Source: Bradyrhizobium sp. ISRA464
GTDB lineage: Bacteria > Pseudomonadota > Alphaproteobacteria > Rhizobiales > Xanthobacteraceae
NCBI RefSeq assembly: GCF_029910095.1
Contig: NZ_CP094526.1
Span: 4,402,001 to 4,466,000 of the forward strand
Length of the DNA stretch: 64,000 nt
Direction: 5' to 3'
The translations under genes were made by a program, and so were the position numbers. Below, piece after piece: positions 8,848-16,925 of this stretch (positions are counted from its first letter, which is position 1; each line of letters begins with the position of its first letter). Under the pieces are notes generated by a model. The model had not been told where the DNA came from, ran no database searches, and saw nothing but the letters and a program-made list of their open reading frames with translations.

Positions 8848-9327
8848 TTACGATGCAGCATCGTTCGCCGTCTGCTTCCGCGCCGGCGGCGTCCAGCGAT
8901 AGGCCGCGCCGAACCGGTTCCAGACGTTGATCGATGCGATCGCCGAGGTGAGATAAGTCAGCTCCGGCTCAGGGAACTCCGCGGTCGCCTGCGCATAAAC
9001 CTCGTCGCTCACGCCGTTCGGCAGCGTCGTCAACGCTTCGGTCCAGGCCAGCGCGGCGCGCTCGCGCGCCGAGAATTGCGGCGCCTCGCGCCACACCACG
9101 ACAAGGTTCAGCTTGTCGGCGGGAATGCCGAGGTTCTCGCCCTGCAGGATGTGATACTGTACGCAAAAGGCGCAGCCGTTGATCTGCGAGGCGCGAAGCT
9201 TGACGAGCTCGAGCAGCTGCTTGTCGAGTCCGGCCTTTGCCGCAAACTGCCCGAGTGAACGCACGACGGCGAACACATCGGGCGCGAGCTTCTCGAAATC
9301 AGTGTATTCCTTACGACCATGTGACAT
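8848..9327 (-). CDS. Carboxymuconolactone decarboxylase / AhpD-like protein
   Basis: 159 residues. The AhpD-type redox site is present: NGCAFCVQYH, a C-x2-C with the His three residues on, inside the helical CMD fold (LLELVKLRASQINGC, then SARERAALAWTEALT). Such proteins reduce peroxides or reactive electrophiles through the Cys pair. ATG 9327 has GAGG 8 nt upstream. It is divergent from a MarR gene with only 53 bp between the start codons and a palindrome in that gap. That is the classical layout of a stress-sensing MarR repressor controlling a peroxidase-like gene. Confidence 0.9.
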   Translation of the reverse strand: MSHGRKEYTDFEKLAPDVFAVVRSLGQFAAKAGLDKQLLELVKLRASQINGCAFCVQYHILQGENLGIPADKLNLVVVWREAPQFSARERAALAWTEALTTLPNGVSDEVYAQATAEFPEPELTYLTSAIASINVWNRFGAAYRWTPPARKQTANDAAS

Positions 9328-9342
9328 CAGCTTTGCCTCGTG

Positions 9343-9379
9343 TTATCAGAGTCATGATATCTTATAAGAGCACTGATAA
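9343..9379. promoter_or_regulatory. Candidate MarR operator in the ahpD-like/marR gap
   Basis: TTATCAG (9343-9349) and CTGATAA (9373-9379) form an inverted repeat separated by 23 bp, with an AT-rich centre containing GATATC and TTATAA. It fills most of the 53-bp gap between the two divergent start codons, so a bound dimer or pair of dimers would block both promoters. The assignment is by position and symmetry only. Confidence 0.5.
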
Positions 9380-9380
9380 T

Positions 9381-9995
9381 ATGAGCAAGACATCGACGTC
9401 GACGAAGGCACGATCGGTTGGCATGGCCGAGATGCGAAAACGCGGAAAATCCGCCGCCGCCGGAAAGCGGCCCGCGAGAGGCCGGACCGGAAGAAGGCAT
9501 GCGGGAGACCGAAAAGCGCCTGCGGCAGCGCCGGCCCTCGCCGTCCCCCCACCACCCGGCCAGGGCAAACGCGGCGAGCAGGGCTATCTCGGCTATCTGC
9601 TTCGCCAGGCCCAGGCGGCGTCGCGGCTGTCGATGGAGCGCGCGCTCGCCCGCCTCGGCGTCACCACGCCGCAATTCGTCGTCCTCACCATGCTGAAAGC
9701 CTATCCGGGCCTCTCCGGCGCGGACCTCGCGCGGGTCGCGATCCTGACGCCTCAGACCGTCAACGTGATCATCCGCAACCTCGAGCGCGACGGCGCAATC
9801 CGCAAGACGCCGCACCCCGTTCACGGCCGGGTGCTGCAATGGACGCTGACCCGCCGTGGAACCATCCTGCTCGCGCAATGCCGCCGCCACGCCCAGGCAT
9901 TGGAGCGGCGGCTGTCCGCAGGCCTTTCCGCCCAGGCGGAACAGGTGGTCCGGCGCTGGCTGTCAAAAATCGCCACAGATTTGCAGGATAGCTAG
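9381..9995 (+). CDS. MarR-family transcriptional regulator with a basic N-terminal extension
   Basis: 205 residues from ATG 9381. The MarR winged helix is at about residues 75-200: GYLGYLLRQAQAASRLSMER, TTPQFVVLTMLKAYPGLSGA, LTPQTVNVIIRNLERDGAI (recognition helix) and VHGRVLQWTLTRRG (wing). The first 60 or so residues are Lys/Arg/Ala/Pro-rich and low in complexity, not part of the usual ~150-residue MarR protein, and may add non-specific DNA affinity. An ATG at 9354 inside the palindrome is an alternative. It is probably an autorepressor that also controls the divergent ahpD-like/cupin operon in response to oxidants or phenolics (inference). Confidence 0.88.
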   Translation: MSKTSTSTKARSVGMAEMRKRGKSAAAGKRPARGRTGRRHAGDRKAPAAAPALAVPPPPGQGKRGEQGYLGYLLRQAQAASRLSMERALARLGVTTPQFVVLTMLKAYPGLSGADLARVAILTPQTVNVIIRNLERDGAIRKTPHPVHGRVLQWTLTRRGTILLAQCRRHAQALERRLSAGLSAQAEQVVRRWLSKIATDLQDS

Positions 9996-10050
9996 CCACT
10001 GCGGCGGCGTGGCTTTTGGTCCATTCGCGCCCCGCCGCTACACTGGCCGT

Positions 10051-11286
10051 ATGAAACAGCTTGATTCTCCGAACTCCCCTGCCCGCCGTGCCGTCCTGAA
10101 GGCGGGTCTTGCCGCGGGCGCGGTGTTCGTCAATCCGCTGCGCGCGTTTGCGGCCGCTCCTCCGGGCTTTGACCAGTGGCGCGACAATTTTCGCGGCCGC
10201 GCGCTGGCGAAGGGCATCTCGGACGCGACCTGGAACCGCTGCATGGCGCGGGTCGAGCCCGACATGAGCGTGTTCAGGCAGATGCGCAATCAGCCTGAAT
10301 TCCACGAGCAGATCTGGCAGTACATCAACCGCCGCGTCTCCGATTGGCGCATCATCCATGGCCGCGAGGCGCTCCGGAAACATGAGGCGCTGTTCGCCCG
10401 GATCGAACGCGACTTCGGCGTCGAGCGCGGCACATTGCTGGCGCTATGGGGTGTCGAGTCCGCCTATGGCGATCCGCTGGTGCAGCAGAACCACATGACG
10501 CCGGTCTTTCCCTCCCTTGCCGCGCTCGCCTGGAACGAGCCGCGCCGCAAGGCTTATTGGGAGACCGAGCTGATCAACGCGATGAAGATCGTCCAGCGTG
10601 GCTGGAGCACGCCGGAAGAGATGCGCGGCTCCTGGGCCGGCGCGATGGGCCATTCGCAGTGGATGCCGGAAGTCTGGCTCAATGTCGGCTTCGACTATGA
10701 CGGCGACGGCAAGGTCTCGCCGTTCGGCCGGCCCGACGACGCGCTGGGATCGACCGCGAAATACCTCGTCAATCGCGGCAAGTGGCGCCGCGGCGAGCAT
10801 TGGGGCTACGAGGTCCGTGCGCCCGGCGGCGGTGCCGGCGGCAGCCGCAGCTATGCGGCCTGGGCGAACGCCGGCGTGACGCGCGCCGACGGACATCCGT
10901 TCCCGCAGCCGAATGCATCGGCACAACTCTGGATTCCGGTCCAGGGCGGACCGGCGTTCCTGCTCGGACCGAACTTCTATTCGGTCAAGAGCTACAACCC
11001 CTCGATGAACTACGCGCTGGCGATCTGCCATCTCGGCGATCGCTGCCTCGGCGGACCGCCCTTCATCCAGCCGTTCCCCGGCTCGGAGCGCGCGCTGACG
11101 CTGGCGGAAGTGCAGGAGATGCAGACGCGCCTGACCAAGGCCGGCTTCGACACGGGCGGCACCGACGGCCGCGTCGGCAATGACACCATGAAGGCTATCA
11201 AGGACTATCAGATCAGGACCGGCCTTCAGCCCGCCGACGGCTATGGCGGGCTGAAGGTGCTGGCGCGGCTACGCCAGGGTGGCTAG
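10051..11286 (+). CDS. Lytic murein transglycosylase, MltB family, with peptidoglycan-binding domain
   Basis: 411 residues. N-terminus SPARRAVLKAGLAAGAVFVNP...AFAAAP is a signal peptide with an Arg pair (possibly Tat). The MltB catalytic core has the acid Glu in ALWGVESAYGDP, then SLAALAWNEPRRKAYW, SWAGAMGHSQWMPEVW and the FDYDGDGK stretch. The last 60 residues, TLAEVQEMQTRLTKAGFDTGGTDG through IKDYQIRTG, are a PG_binding_1 domain. It cleaves the glycan strand to 1,6-anhydromuropeptides in the periplasm, which links it to anmK at 48953, whose kinase recycles anhydroMurNAc. Start ATG 10051 is chosen over long upstream in-frame extensions because it immediately precedes the signal peptide. Confidence 0.93.
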   Translation: MKQLDSPNSPARRAVLKAGLAAGAVFVNPLRAFAAAPPGFDQWRDNFRGRALAKGISDATWNRCMARVEPDMSVFRQMRNQPEFHEQIWQYINRRVSDWRIIHGREALRKHEALFARIERDFGVERGTLLALWGVESAYGDPLVQQNHMTPVFPSLAALAWNEPRRKAYWETELINAMKIVQRGWSTPEEMRGSWAGAMGHSQWMPEVWLNVGFDYDGDGKVSPFGRPDDALGSTAKYLVNRGKWRRGEHWGYEVRAPGGGAGGSRSYAAWANAGVTRADGHPFPQPNASAQLWIPVQGGPAFLLGPNFYSVKSYNPSMNYALAICHLGDRCLGGPPFIQPFPGSERALTLAEVQEMQTRLTKAGFDTGGTDGRVGNDTMKAIKDYQIRTGLQPADGYGGLKVLARLRQGG

Positions 11287-11346
11287 CACCGCTGCGACAA
11301 ACGGTCTCGACGGGCAACTCAACAAAACCCGTCAAGCCCTTGGGCG

Positions 11347-11775
11347 AGAAATATTTCTGTTTTCCAGAAATGCAACTCAGTGTATGAATGGCCCGTCTCA
11401 CCCGCTTGAGGGGCGCTTCGCGATCGTCACGAGTGTTGGGTCGAGATGCGGTGGACGCCTCACGTGCAACTGACGAGTGCGCATGCGGCGGACGGTGAAG
11501 TCGTGCAGGCCTGACGCCCTAGTGGCAGGTGTCTCCTTGCAAAGCGCGAAGCGCTTTTGCAAAGACGGTGACAACAAAGCCCAGTCTCGCCGGGGAGAGC
11601 ACGTATAAGCCGTAAAGCCATCGCGCAGGGAAAGCCGGAGTGTTTCCGGTTTCACCTGTGGTCCTACCTCCCGAGCTTTCCATTTGCTCGGGACCCATGG
11701 GTGCGATCGGCACCCGGCTTTCCCTGCGCCCTCTGCTCAAGGAGAGGGCGGAACGAAATGCAAAGCTCGGACGAT
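11347..11775 (+). repeat. Structured ~430-bp dispersed repeat, copy 1
   Basis: Nearly collinear with 60986-61410, same orientation. Three nested features stand out. A 16-bp perfect inverted repeat (GCGCAGGGAAAGCCGG at 11623-11638 with 11714-11729) encloses a hairpin of CCCGAGC/GCTCGGG with a TTTCCATTT loop (11670-11692) and a second one, GGGTGC/GCACCC. Upstream, 11537-11562 folds into a long hairpin with a GAA loop. In the other copy the arms of these hairpins differ by paired substitutions that keep them complementary. Short open frames within it are not coding. It is probably an RNA or ssDNA-structured mobile or regulatory element. Confidence 0.85.
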
Positions 11776-11812
11776 TTGCGCCGCGAGAACGCGAAGCCAT
11801 ATCTCCACGACT

Positions 11813-12165
11813 GTCATCGCCCGCGAAAGCGGGCGATCCAGTATTCCAGAGGCAGCAGTGATTGATCCGAGAGGCCGCAGCGTACTGGATACCCCGCATG
11901 CGCGGGGTATGACGGCGGAGAGATGGATTGCTTCCGCCTCCGCCGAGGCTTCGGCGGACAAGTCGCTTCGCCCGCAATGACGCGGAGAGAACTCCATCAC
12001 CGTCATGCCCGCGCAACGGCATTGCCGTTGTCGCTGGAGGAGGCCGCTCAGCGGCCGTCTCGAAGCACGACGGCCACCGGCCGGGCCGCGCATCCTTCGA
12101 GACGCGCGTTCCGCGCTCAGGATGACGGAACTAATGCAAGCAATCGCTTCGCTCGCAACGCCGGA
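11813..12165. repeat. Cluster of palindromic intergenic repeats
   Basis: Three adjoining units. The first, 11813-11914, begins and ends with GTCAT/ATGAC and holds GCCCGC-GAAA-GCGGGC and CCCCGCATGCGCGGGG; a relative is at 61454-61556. The second, 11924-11985, is a short relative of the GATTGCTTCG...CGCAATGAC family also found at 38477-38590 and 61596-61748. The third is 12003-12126, again bounded by GTCATGCC and GGATGACGG. Together with the structured repeat at 11347 they fill the whole 880-bp gap between two genes. No gene is supported here. Confidence 0.75.
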
Positions 12166-12168
12166 GAC

Positions 12169-12978
12169 TCACTGCTGCCGCACGACTCCGCCGGCGTTCA
12201 TCCCGCCGTCGATGACGAGCTCGGTGCCGGTCACATAGCGCGACGCGTCCGAGGCCAGATAGAGCACGCCCTGCGCGATCTCGATCGCCTGCCCGGCACG
12301 GCCAAGCGGCGCCGCAAATCTGGCGCGCTCCTCGGGATCGATCGGCGCATTCTGGCCGGCGCCAGCCGCACCGGTCGGGATCTTGCCCCAGATCGGCGTG
12401 TCGATGATACCCGGATGCACGGAGTTGACGCGGATGCCGTCGCCAACTTGCGCGCACTCCATCGCGATCGCCTTGGCAAACAGCCGCACGCCGCCCTTGG
12501 TCGCGCAGTAGCCGGCGAGGTTTGCCGAACCGCGGAGGCCGGCGAGCGACGACATCATGATGATCGAGCCGCCGCCATGCTTGCGCATCAGCGGCAAGGA
12601 ATGCTTCACCGACAGGAAGACGCCGTCGAGATTGATCGCAGTCTGCCGGCGCCAATCCTGCAGCGACATCTCGACGATCGAAGGCACGCCGATGCCGATT
12701 CCCGCGTTGGACACCATCACGTCGAGCCGGCCATGCCGCTTGCCGATCTCGGCGACGACTTCGATCCAGCGCTCCTCGCTGGTGACGTCCTGCGCCAGGA
12801 AGCTCACGTCGCGACCGGCGTTCCTGAGGCGCGCGGCAAGCTCAGGCCCGTTCAACTCGTCGATGTCGGTCGCGACGACGGTCGCGCCCTCCTGCGCCAG
12901 CAACTCCACGATCGCCGCGCCGATGCCCGACGCGCCGCCGGTCACCAGCGCGACCTTGCCTTCAACCTGTCCTGACAT
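12169..12978 (-). CDS. Short-chain dehydrogenase/reductase (SDR)
   Basis: 269 residues of the classical SDR type: NAD(P)-binding TGGASGIG (about 13-20), an Asp after the second strand (VVATDIDE) that suggests NAD(H) preference, SNAG, the catalytic Ser region MMSSLAG, and YCATKGG carrying the Tyr-x3-Lys pair. The Rossmann fold ends with VTGTELVIDGGMNAGG. ATG 12978 has GGGAG 5 nt upstream. It lies 18 bp downstream of recJ on the same strand, so it may be read from the same transcript, but the two functions are not related. Substrate unknown. Confidence 0.92.
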   Translation of the reverse strand: MSGQVEGKVALVTGGASGIGAAIVELLAQEGATVVATDIDELNGPELAARLRNAGRDVSFLAQDVTSEERWIEVVAEIGKRHGRLDVMVSNAGIGIGVPSIVEMSLQDWRRQTAINLDGVFLSVKHSLPLMRKHGGGSIIMMSSLAGLRGSANLAGYCATKGGVRLFAKAIAMECAQVGDGIRVNSVHPGIIDTPIWGKIPTGAAGAGQNAPIDPEERARFAAPLGRAGQAIEIAQGVLYLASDASRYVTGTELVIDGGMNAGGVVRQQ

Positions 12979-12996
12979 GTCCACTCCCAACGTTTC

Positions 12997-14838
12997 TTAT
13001 CTGATCACCGCCGGGCCCTGATCCGGCACCGCGACGTCGAGCACACGGAATTGCACACGTTCGGTACCCTGCCAACGGTCGACTGCAAGGGAGCCCGCCA
13101 CGTGCAGTTGCTGGCCGCGATTTTGCGTCAAGGCGCTGCCGAGCGTCTGTCCGACGGAGCGGAATGCGATACCATTCACGATGGAGCCGTCGCCCGACTT
13201 GAAGCGCAGCCTCAGATGCGCCTGACCGACCTCGTCGGCATAGACGAGCTGATGCGACGGCAGCGCGATCACCGGCTCCGGATTGGCGCTGCCGAACGGA
13301 CCCGCGCGGTTCAGTGTTGCGGCGAACTCGGGCGTCACGGCGCGCGCGGTCACCGCGCCGTCGATGAAGAGCTCGTTCTCGTGGCGCGAGTTGGCGACGT
13401 CGGCAGCGAGCGCGTTCTCGAGGTAGGCGCGGAATTCGGCGAGCTTCTCCTTGCGCAGCGTCACGCCGGCGGCCATCGCGTGACCGCCGCCCTTCATGAG
13501 GAGACCGTCGTGCACCGCCTGCCGCACCGCCTTGCCGAGATCGACGCCGCCGATCGAGCGGCCCGATCCCGTGCCGATGCCGCCCGGTTCGAGCGCGATC
13601 GCAAAGGCGGGGCGCGCGAATTTCTCCTTCAGCCGCGCGGCCACCAGTCCGACCACGCCGGGGTGCCAGCCTTCCGCCGCGGTGACGATCACCGCGCCCT
13701 TGTCCTCGAGCCCGAGCGACGCCAGCGCCTCGGCTTCGGCCTGCGCCTCGGCCGCCTGCTCGATCACGCGGCGCTCGGTGTTGAGACGATCGAGCTCGGC
13801 GGCAATCCGCGCCGCCTCCGACACGTCGCCTTCCAGCAGCAGGCGCACGCCGAGATCGGCGCGCCCGATGCGGCCGCCGGCATTGATGCGCGGTCCCAGC
13901 ATGAAGCCGAGATGCCAGGCTTCCGGCGGGCCGTTCAGCCGCGACACATCCATCAGCGCGGTGTGGCCGAGGTGATCACGGCGGCGCATCGCGATCAGGC
14001 CCTTGGCCACAAAGGCGCGGTTGAGCCCGATCAGCGGCGCGACGTCGGCGACTGTGCCGAGCGCAACATGGTGCAGCATGCCGAGCAGATCGGGCTCCGG
14101 CATCTCGCTGGTCCAGAACCCGCGCTGCCGCAGTTCGCGGTTCACCGCCACCAGCGTCACCAGCACGAGACCGACAGCCGCGAGATGACCGAGGCCCGAG
14201 AGATCGTCGGGCCGGTTCGGATTCACCAGCGCATCGACCTCGGGCAACTGATCGCCGGTCTGGTGGTGGTCGATCACGACGACCGACATTCCGAGCTTCT
14301 TCGCTTCGGCCAGCGGCTCGATGCTGGTGGTGCCGCAGTCGACCGTGACGAGCAGTGTCGCGCCCTTCGCCGCCAGCGCGCGGACGGCCTCGGAGTTTGG
14401 CCCATAGCCTTCGAACAGGCGGTCGGGAATGTGGATCAGCGGGTCCAGTCCGCAATGGCGCAGATGCCAGGCGAGCAGCGCCGCCGAGGTCGCGCCGTCG
14501 ACGTCATAGTCGCCGAAGATCGCGACCTTCTCGCCGTGCTGTGCCGCGTCCGCAATGCGCTTGGCCGCCGTCTCCATGTCGGTCACGGTATGAGGATCGG
14601 GCATCAGCTTGCGAATGGTCGGATCGAGGAAGTCGGGGACCGCATCGATCCCGACATCGCGCCCCGCCAGCACGCGCGCCAGCATTTCCGGCAGATTGTG
14701 GCGCTGGACGATCGCGAGCGCCCGCGCCGCTCCGCGTGCATCCAGCCGGTCGCGCCAGAATTTTCCAGTCAAGGACCGCGTCACGCCGAGGAACGCCGGC
14801 GGCGCCTCGACGGGCAGTGCGGATGCGTGGAGCGTCAT
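12997..14838 (-). CDS. recJ: Single-stranded-DNA-specific exonuclease RecJ
   Basis: 613 residues, normal for RecJ. DHH-family motifs are in order: IFGDYDVDGATSAALL (motif I), then VDCGTTS, VVIDHHQTG (the DHH motif), and the C-terminal DHHA1 region with GTGSGRSIGGVDL and MKGGGHAMAAG. A RecJ OB-fold follows (LPSHQLVYADEVGQAHLRLRF). It degrades single-stranded DNA 5' to 3' in RecFOR recombination, mismatch repair and stalled-fork processing. Start ATG 14838; an IR-containing repeat lies directly upstream. The 18-bp spacing to the downstream SDR suggests co-transcription only. Confidence 0.97.
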   Translation of the reverse strand: MTLHASALPVEAPPAFLGVTRSLTGKFWRDRLDARGAARALAIVQRHNLPEMLARVLAGRDVGIDAVPDFLDPTIRKLMPDPHTVTDMETAAKRIADAAQHGEKVAIFGDYDVDGATSAALLAWHLRHCGLDPLIHIPDRLFEGYGPNSEAVRALAAKGATLLVTVDCGTTSIEPLAEAKKLGMSVVVIDHHQTGDQLPEVDALVNPNRPDDLSGLGHLAAVGLVLVTLVAVNRELRQRGFWTSEMPEPDLLGMLHHVALGTVADVAPLIGLNRAFVAKGLIAMRRRDHLGHTALMDVSRLNGPPEAWHLGFMLGPRINAGGRIGRADLGVRLLLEGDVSEAARIAAELDRLNTERRVIEQAAEAQAEAEALASLGLEDKGAVIVTAAEGWHPGVVGLVAARLKEKFARPAFAIALEPGGIGTGSGRSIGGVDLGKAVRQAVHDGLLMKGGGHAMAAGVTLRKEKLAEFRAYLENALAADVANSRHENELFIDGAVTARAVTPEFAATLNRAGPFGSANPEPVIALPSHQLVYADEVGQAHLRLRFKSGDGSIVNGIAFRSVGQTLGSALTQNRGQQLHVAGSLAVDRWQGTERVQFRVLDVAVPDQGPAVIR

Positions 14839-14849
14839 GATCCCTTCCG

Positions 14850-14952
14850 AGCCAGAGCGTTTTCAAGCGAAGTGGAGACCGGTTCGCGTGAAGAAAACGC
14901 GTCAAGACAAGATCTGGAGCATCGGTTCTGATGCAATCAGAACCGATGCTCC
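14850..14952. repeat. Intergenic repeat ending in a 17-bp perfect palindrome
   Basis: GGAGCATCGGTTCTGAT (14916-14932), a 3-nt loop GCA, then the exact complement (14936-14952). It is preceded by a stretch (AGCGTTTTCAAGCGAAGTGG, then ACCGGTTCGCGTGAAG) of the type I associate with Bradyrhizobium intergenic repeats. Placed between the start of recJ and the end of the HAD gene on the same strand, it could act as a transcription terminator for the latter, although no T-run follows. Confidence 0.7.
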
Positions 14953-14992
14953 AAGCAGGAATCGTAACGCGACAATGATTCGCAAGCCAGTG

Positions 14993-15712
14993 CTAGCAAC
15001 CCATCCGGTCGGCTATCCCACCGAAATCCTTGGCAACGATGTCCCAGTCGCCGGTGGCCTCGAAATCGTATTTCTGCAGCGGACCGTATTCGGCCGGACG
15101 CGCCACAAACGCCGTCTTCAGGCCGAGCTTCTGCGCGTGCTTCAGATCATAATTGTGCGCAGCGACCATCATCACCTGCTCCGGCGGCAGGCAGAGCAGC
15201 TTCGCCGCACCGAGATAGGTCTCCGGATCGGGTTTGTAATGCTCGAACAGCTCGGCCGACATGATCAGGTCCCACGGGAGCCCTGCGAACTTCGCCATGT
15301 TGGTCAGCAGCGCGACGTTGCCGTTCGAGAGCGGCGAGATGATGTATTTCGTTTTCAGCCGCGTCAGCCCGGCGACGCTGTCGGCCCACGGGTGCAGGCG
15401 ATGCCAGCCCATCGTCAGATGGTGCAGATCGGCGTCCGTCAGCCCCTTGATATCGAACTGCGCGACCAGCTTCTCCAAAGAGCGGCGGTGCAGCACGTCG
15501 AGGATGACGTAGCCGTTCTGCGGATTCTTGCGCACCTCGTCCATCGAGGCGGCATAGACCACGCGCCAGCCATCGACCAGCGCGGTCCAGTCGGCCTTGA
15601 TACCCCGCGTCTCCGACCATTTGGTAAAGTCGTTGATCAGGCTGGTGCGCCAGTCGACCACCGTCCCGAACACGTCGAACACCAGCGCCTTGACCGCGGA
15701 AAGATCGGACAT
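14993..15712 (-). CDS. Haloacid dehalogenase, type II (HAD superfamily)
   Basis: 239 residues. HAD motif I is ALVFDVFGTVVDWRTSL, with Asp as nucleophile in the dehalogenase-type context D-x-F/Y-G-T. Motif II is SPLSNGNVALL, motif III is the Lys in HYKPDPETYLGA, and motif IV is MVAAHNYDLKHAQ. The order and spacing fit (S)-2-haloacid dehalogenases, which hydrolyse 2-halocarboxylates through an aspartyl ester. Many such proteins are broad HAD hydrolases. ATG 15712 has GGGAGG 5-6 nt upstream, so the GTG or ATG farther out is not used. It is followed by the palindromic repeat at 14916-14952. Confidence 0.9.
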   Translation of the reverse strand: MSDLSAVKALVFDVFGTVVDWRTSLINDFTKWSETRGIKADWTALVDGWRVVYAASMDEVRKNPQNGYVILDVLHRRSLEKLVAQFDIKGLTDADLHHLTMGWHRLHPWADSVAGLTRLKTKYIISPLSNGNVALLTNMAKFAGLPWDLIMSAELFEHYKPDPETYLGAAKLLCLPPEQVMMVAAHNYDLKHAQKLGLKTAFVARPAEYGPLQKYDFEATGDWDIVAKDFGGIADRMGC

Positions 15713-15745
15713 GTTCGCCTCCCTTGTTATTATTCGTTCTTGGTT

Positions 15746-15846
15746 CGTCATTCCGGGGCGCGCGTCAGCGCGAACCCGGAATCTCGAGGTTTCCCGATGC
15801 GCAATTGCGCATCTGTGTTCATCCTGCGGATGCCCCGGAACGACAG
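15746..15846. repeat. Palindromic intergenic repeat (GTCATTCCGGGGC type)
   Basis: It starts CGTCATTCCGGGGC and ends GCCCCGGAACGAC, with an inner palindrome GATGCGCAATTGCGCATC. This ~100-bp imperfect hairpin lies between the HAD gene start and the glpX stop. It resembles the repeats at 11813 and 61454 in having GTCAT/ATGAC-like ends. It probably acts as a REP-type element; no gene is involved. Confidence 0.7.
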
Positions 15847-15850
15847 TGCA

Positions 15851-16849
15851 TCAATCGAGGTGGAACTTGTCGAACTGCCGGTGCTCGGCCTTGATGTAGC
15901 GTACGGTGCCGGTGACGGAGCGCATCACGACCGTCTCGGTCTCGATCACGTCCTTCTTGAACTTCACGCCGGTCAGCAGCGAGCCGGTAGTGACGCCGGT
16001 TGCGGCGAACAGGCAGTCGCCCTTGGCCATGTCCTCGATGCCGTAGATCATCTTCGGATCGGTGACGCCCATCTTGTGCGCGCGCTCGCGCTTCTCCTCG
16101 CTGTCGAGGATCAGGCGGCACTGCATCTGACCGCCGATGCAGCGCAGCGCAACCGCCGCCAGCACGCCCTCGGGCGCGCCGCCGGTGCCGATATACATGT
16201 CGACGCCGGTCTCATCGGGCTTGGCACAGTGAATGACGCCGGCGACGTCGCCGTCGGTAATCAGCTGCACGGCAGCGCCCGTCGAGCGCACGCTGTTGAT
16301 GATCTCGGCATGACGCGGACGGTCGAGCACCAGAACGGTGATGGCGGAGGGATCCACACCCTTGGCCTTGGCGAGCCGGCGCACGTTGTCGGCCGGCGGC
16401 GCGTCGAGCTCGATCACGTTCTTGGCGAAGCCCGGACCGATTGCGATCTTCTGCATGTAGACGTCGGGCGCGTGCAGCAGCGTGCCGCCATCGGCCATCG
16501 CCATCGTGGCGATCGAGCCGGGCATGTTCTTGGCGCAAAGCGTGGTGCCCTCGAGCGGGTCGACCGCGATGTCGACCTTGGGACCGGCGTTGAGCCCGAC
16601 CTTCTCGCCGATGAACAGCATCGGCGCCTCGTCGCGCTCGCCCTCGCCGATCACGATGGTGCCTTCGATCGGCAGCTTGTTGAGCTCGCGGCGCATCGCG
16701 TCGACCGCGGCCTTGTCCGCGGCCTTCTCCTGCCCGTGGCCGCGCAGCCGCGCGGCCGACACCGCCGCGCGCTCCGTCACCCGCACGATTTCGAGCGTCA
16801 GGATGCGCTCAAGCAGCATCTGCGGCGGAACGGAAATATGGGTCGACAT
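15851..16849 (-). CDS. glpX: Class II fructose-1,6-bisphosphatase GlpX
   Basis: 332 residues. GlpX signatures: VRVTERAAVSAARLRGHGQEKAAD at the N-terminus, GTIVIGEGERDEAPML with the metal-binding Glu residues, VDIAVDPLEGTTLCAKN (the D-P-L/I-E-G-T metal/phosphate motif), and IGTGGAPEGVLAAVALRC. It hydrolyses fructose-1,6-bisphosphate for gluconeogenesis (and the Calvin cycle if present) in the cytoplasm. ATG 16849 has GGAG 7 nt upstream. It follows the homoserine dehydrogenase gene by 76 bp on the same strand. The hom-glpX-recJ neighbourhood is one I associate with Bradyrhizobiaceae. Confidence 0.96.
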   Translation of the reverse strand: MSTHISVPPQMLLERILTLEIVRVTERAAVSAARLRGHGQEKAADKAAVDAMRRELNKLPIEGTIVIGEGERDEAPMLFIGEKVGLNAGPKVDIAVDPLEGTTLCAKNMPGSIATMAMADGGTLLHAPDVYMQKIAIGPGFAKNVIELDAPPADNVRRLAKAKGVDPSAITVLVLDRPRHAEIINSVRSTGAAVQLITDGDVAGVIHCAKPDETGVDMYIGTGGAPEGVLAAVALRCIGGQMQCRLILDSEEKRERAHKMGVTDPKMIYGIEDMAKGDCLFAATGVTTGSLLTGVKFKKDVIETETVVMRSVTGTVRYIKAEHRQFDKFHLD

Positions 16850-16925
16850 CGGCGTACTCCTTAAAGCCTCACGGGCCACGCTGCCCGCATCAATCGTCTT
16901 GCGCCCGTCCCGTTCAGGTCGCGCG

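Noticed and set aside
11398..11655. Short ORFs within the structured repeat (both strands)
   Set aside because: Their reading frames are broken differently in the two copies, whereas the stem pairing is conserved, so RNA or DNA structure rather than protein is under selection.
13051..14931. A 626-codon plus-strand frame opposite recJ
   Set aside because: It runs antisense to the motif-complete RecJ, with an amino-acid composition typical of antisense reading in GC-rich DNA.
14609..16864. A 751-codon plus-strand frame covering recJ's start, the HAD gene and glpX
   Set aside because: It covers three well-supported minus-strand genes and two repeats; no recognised domain.
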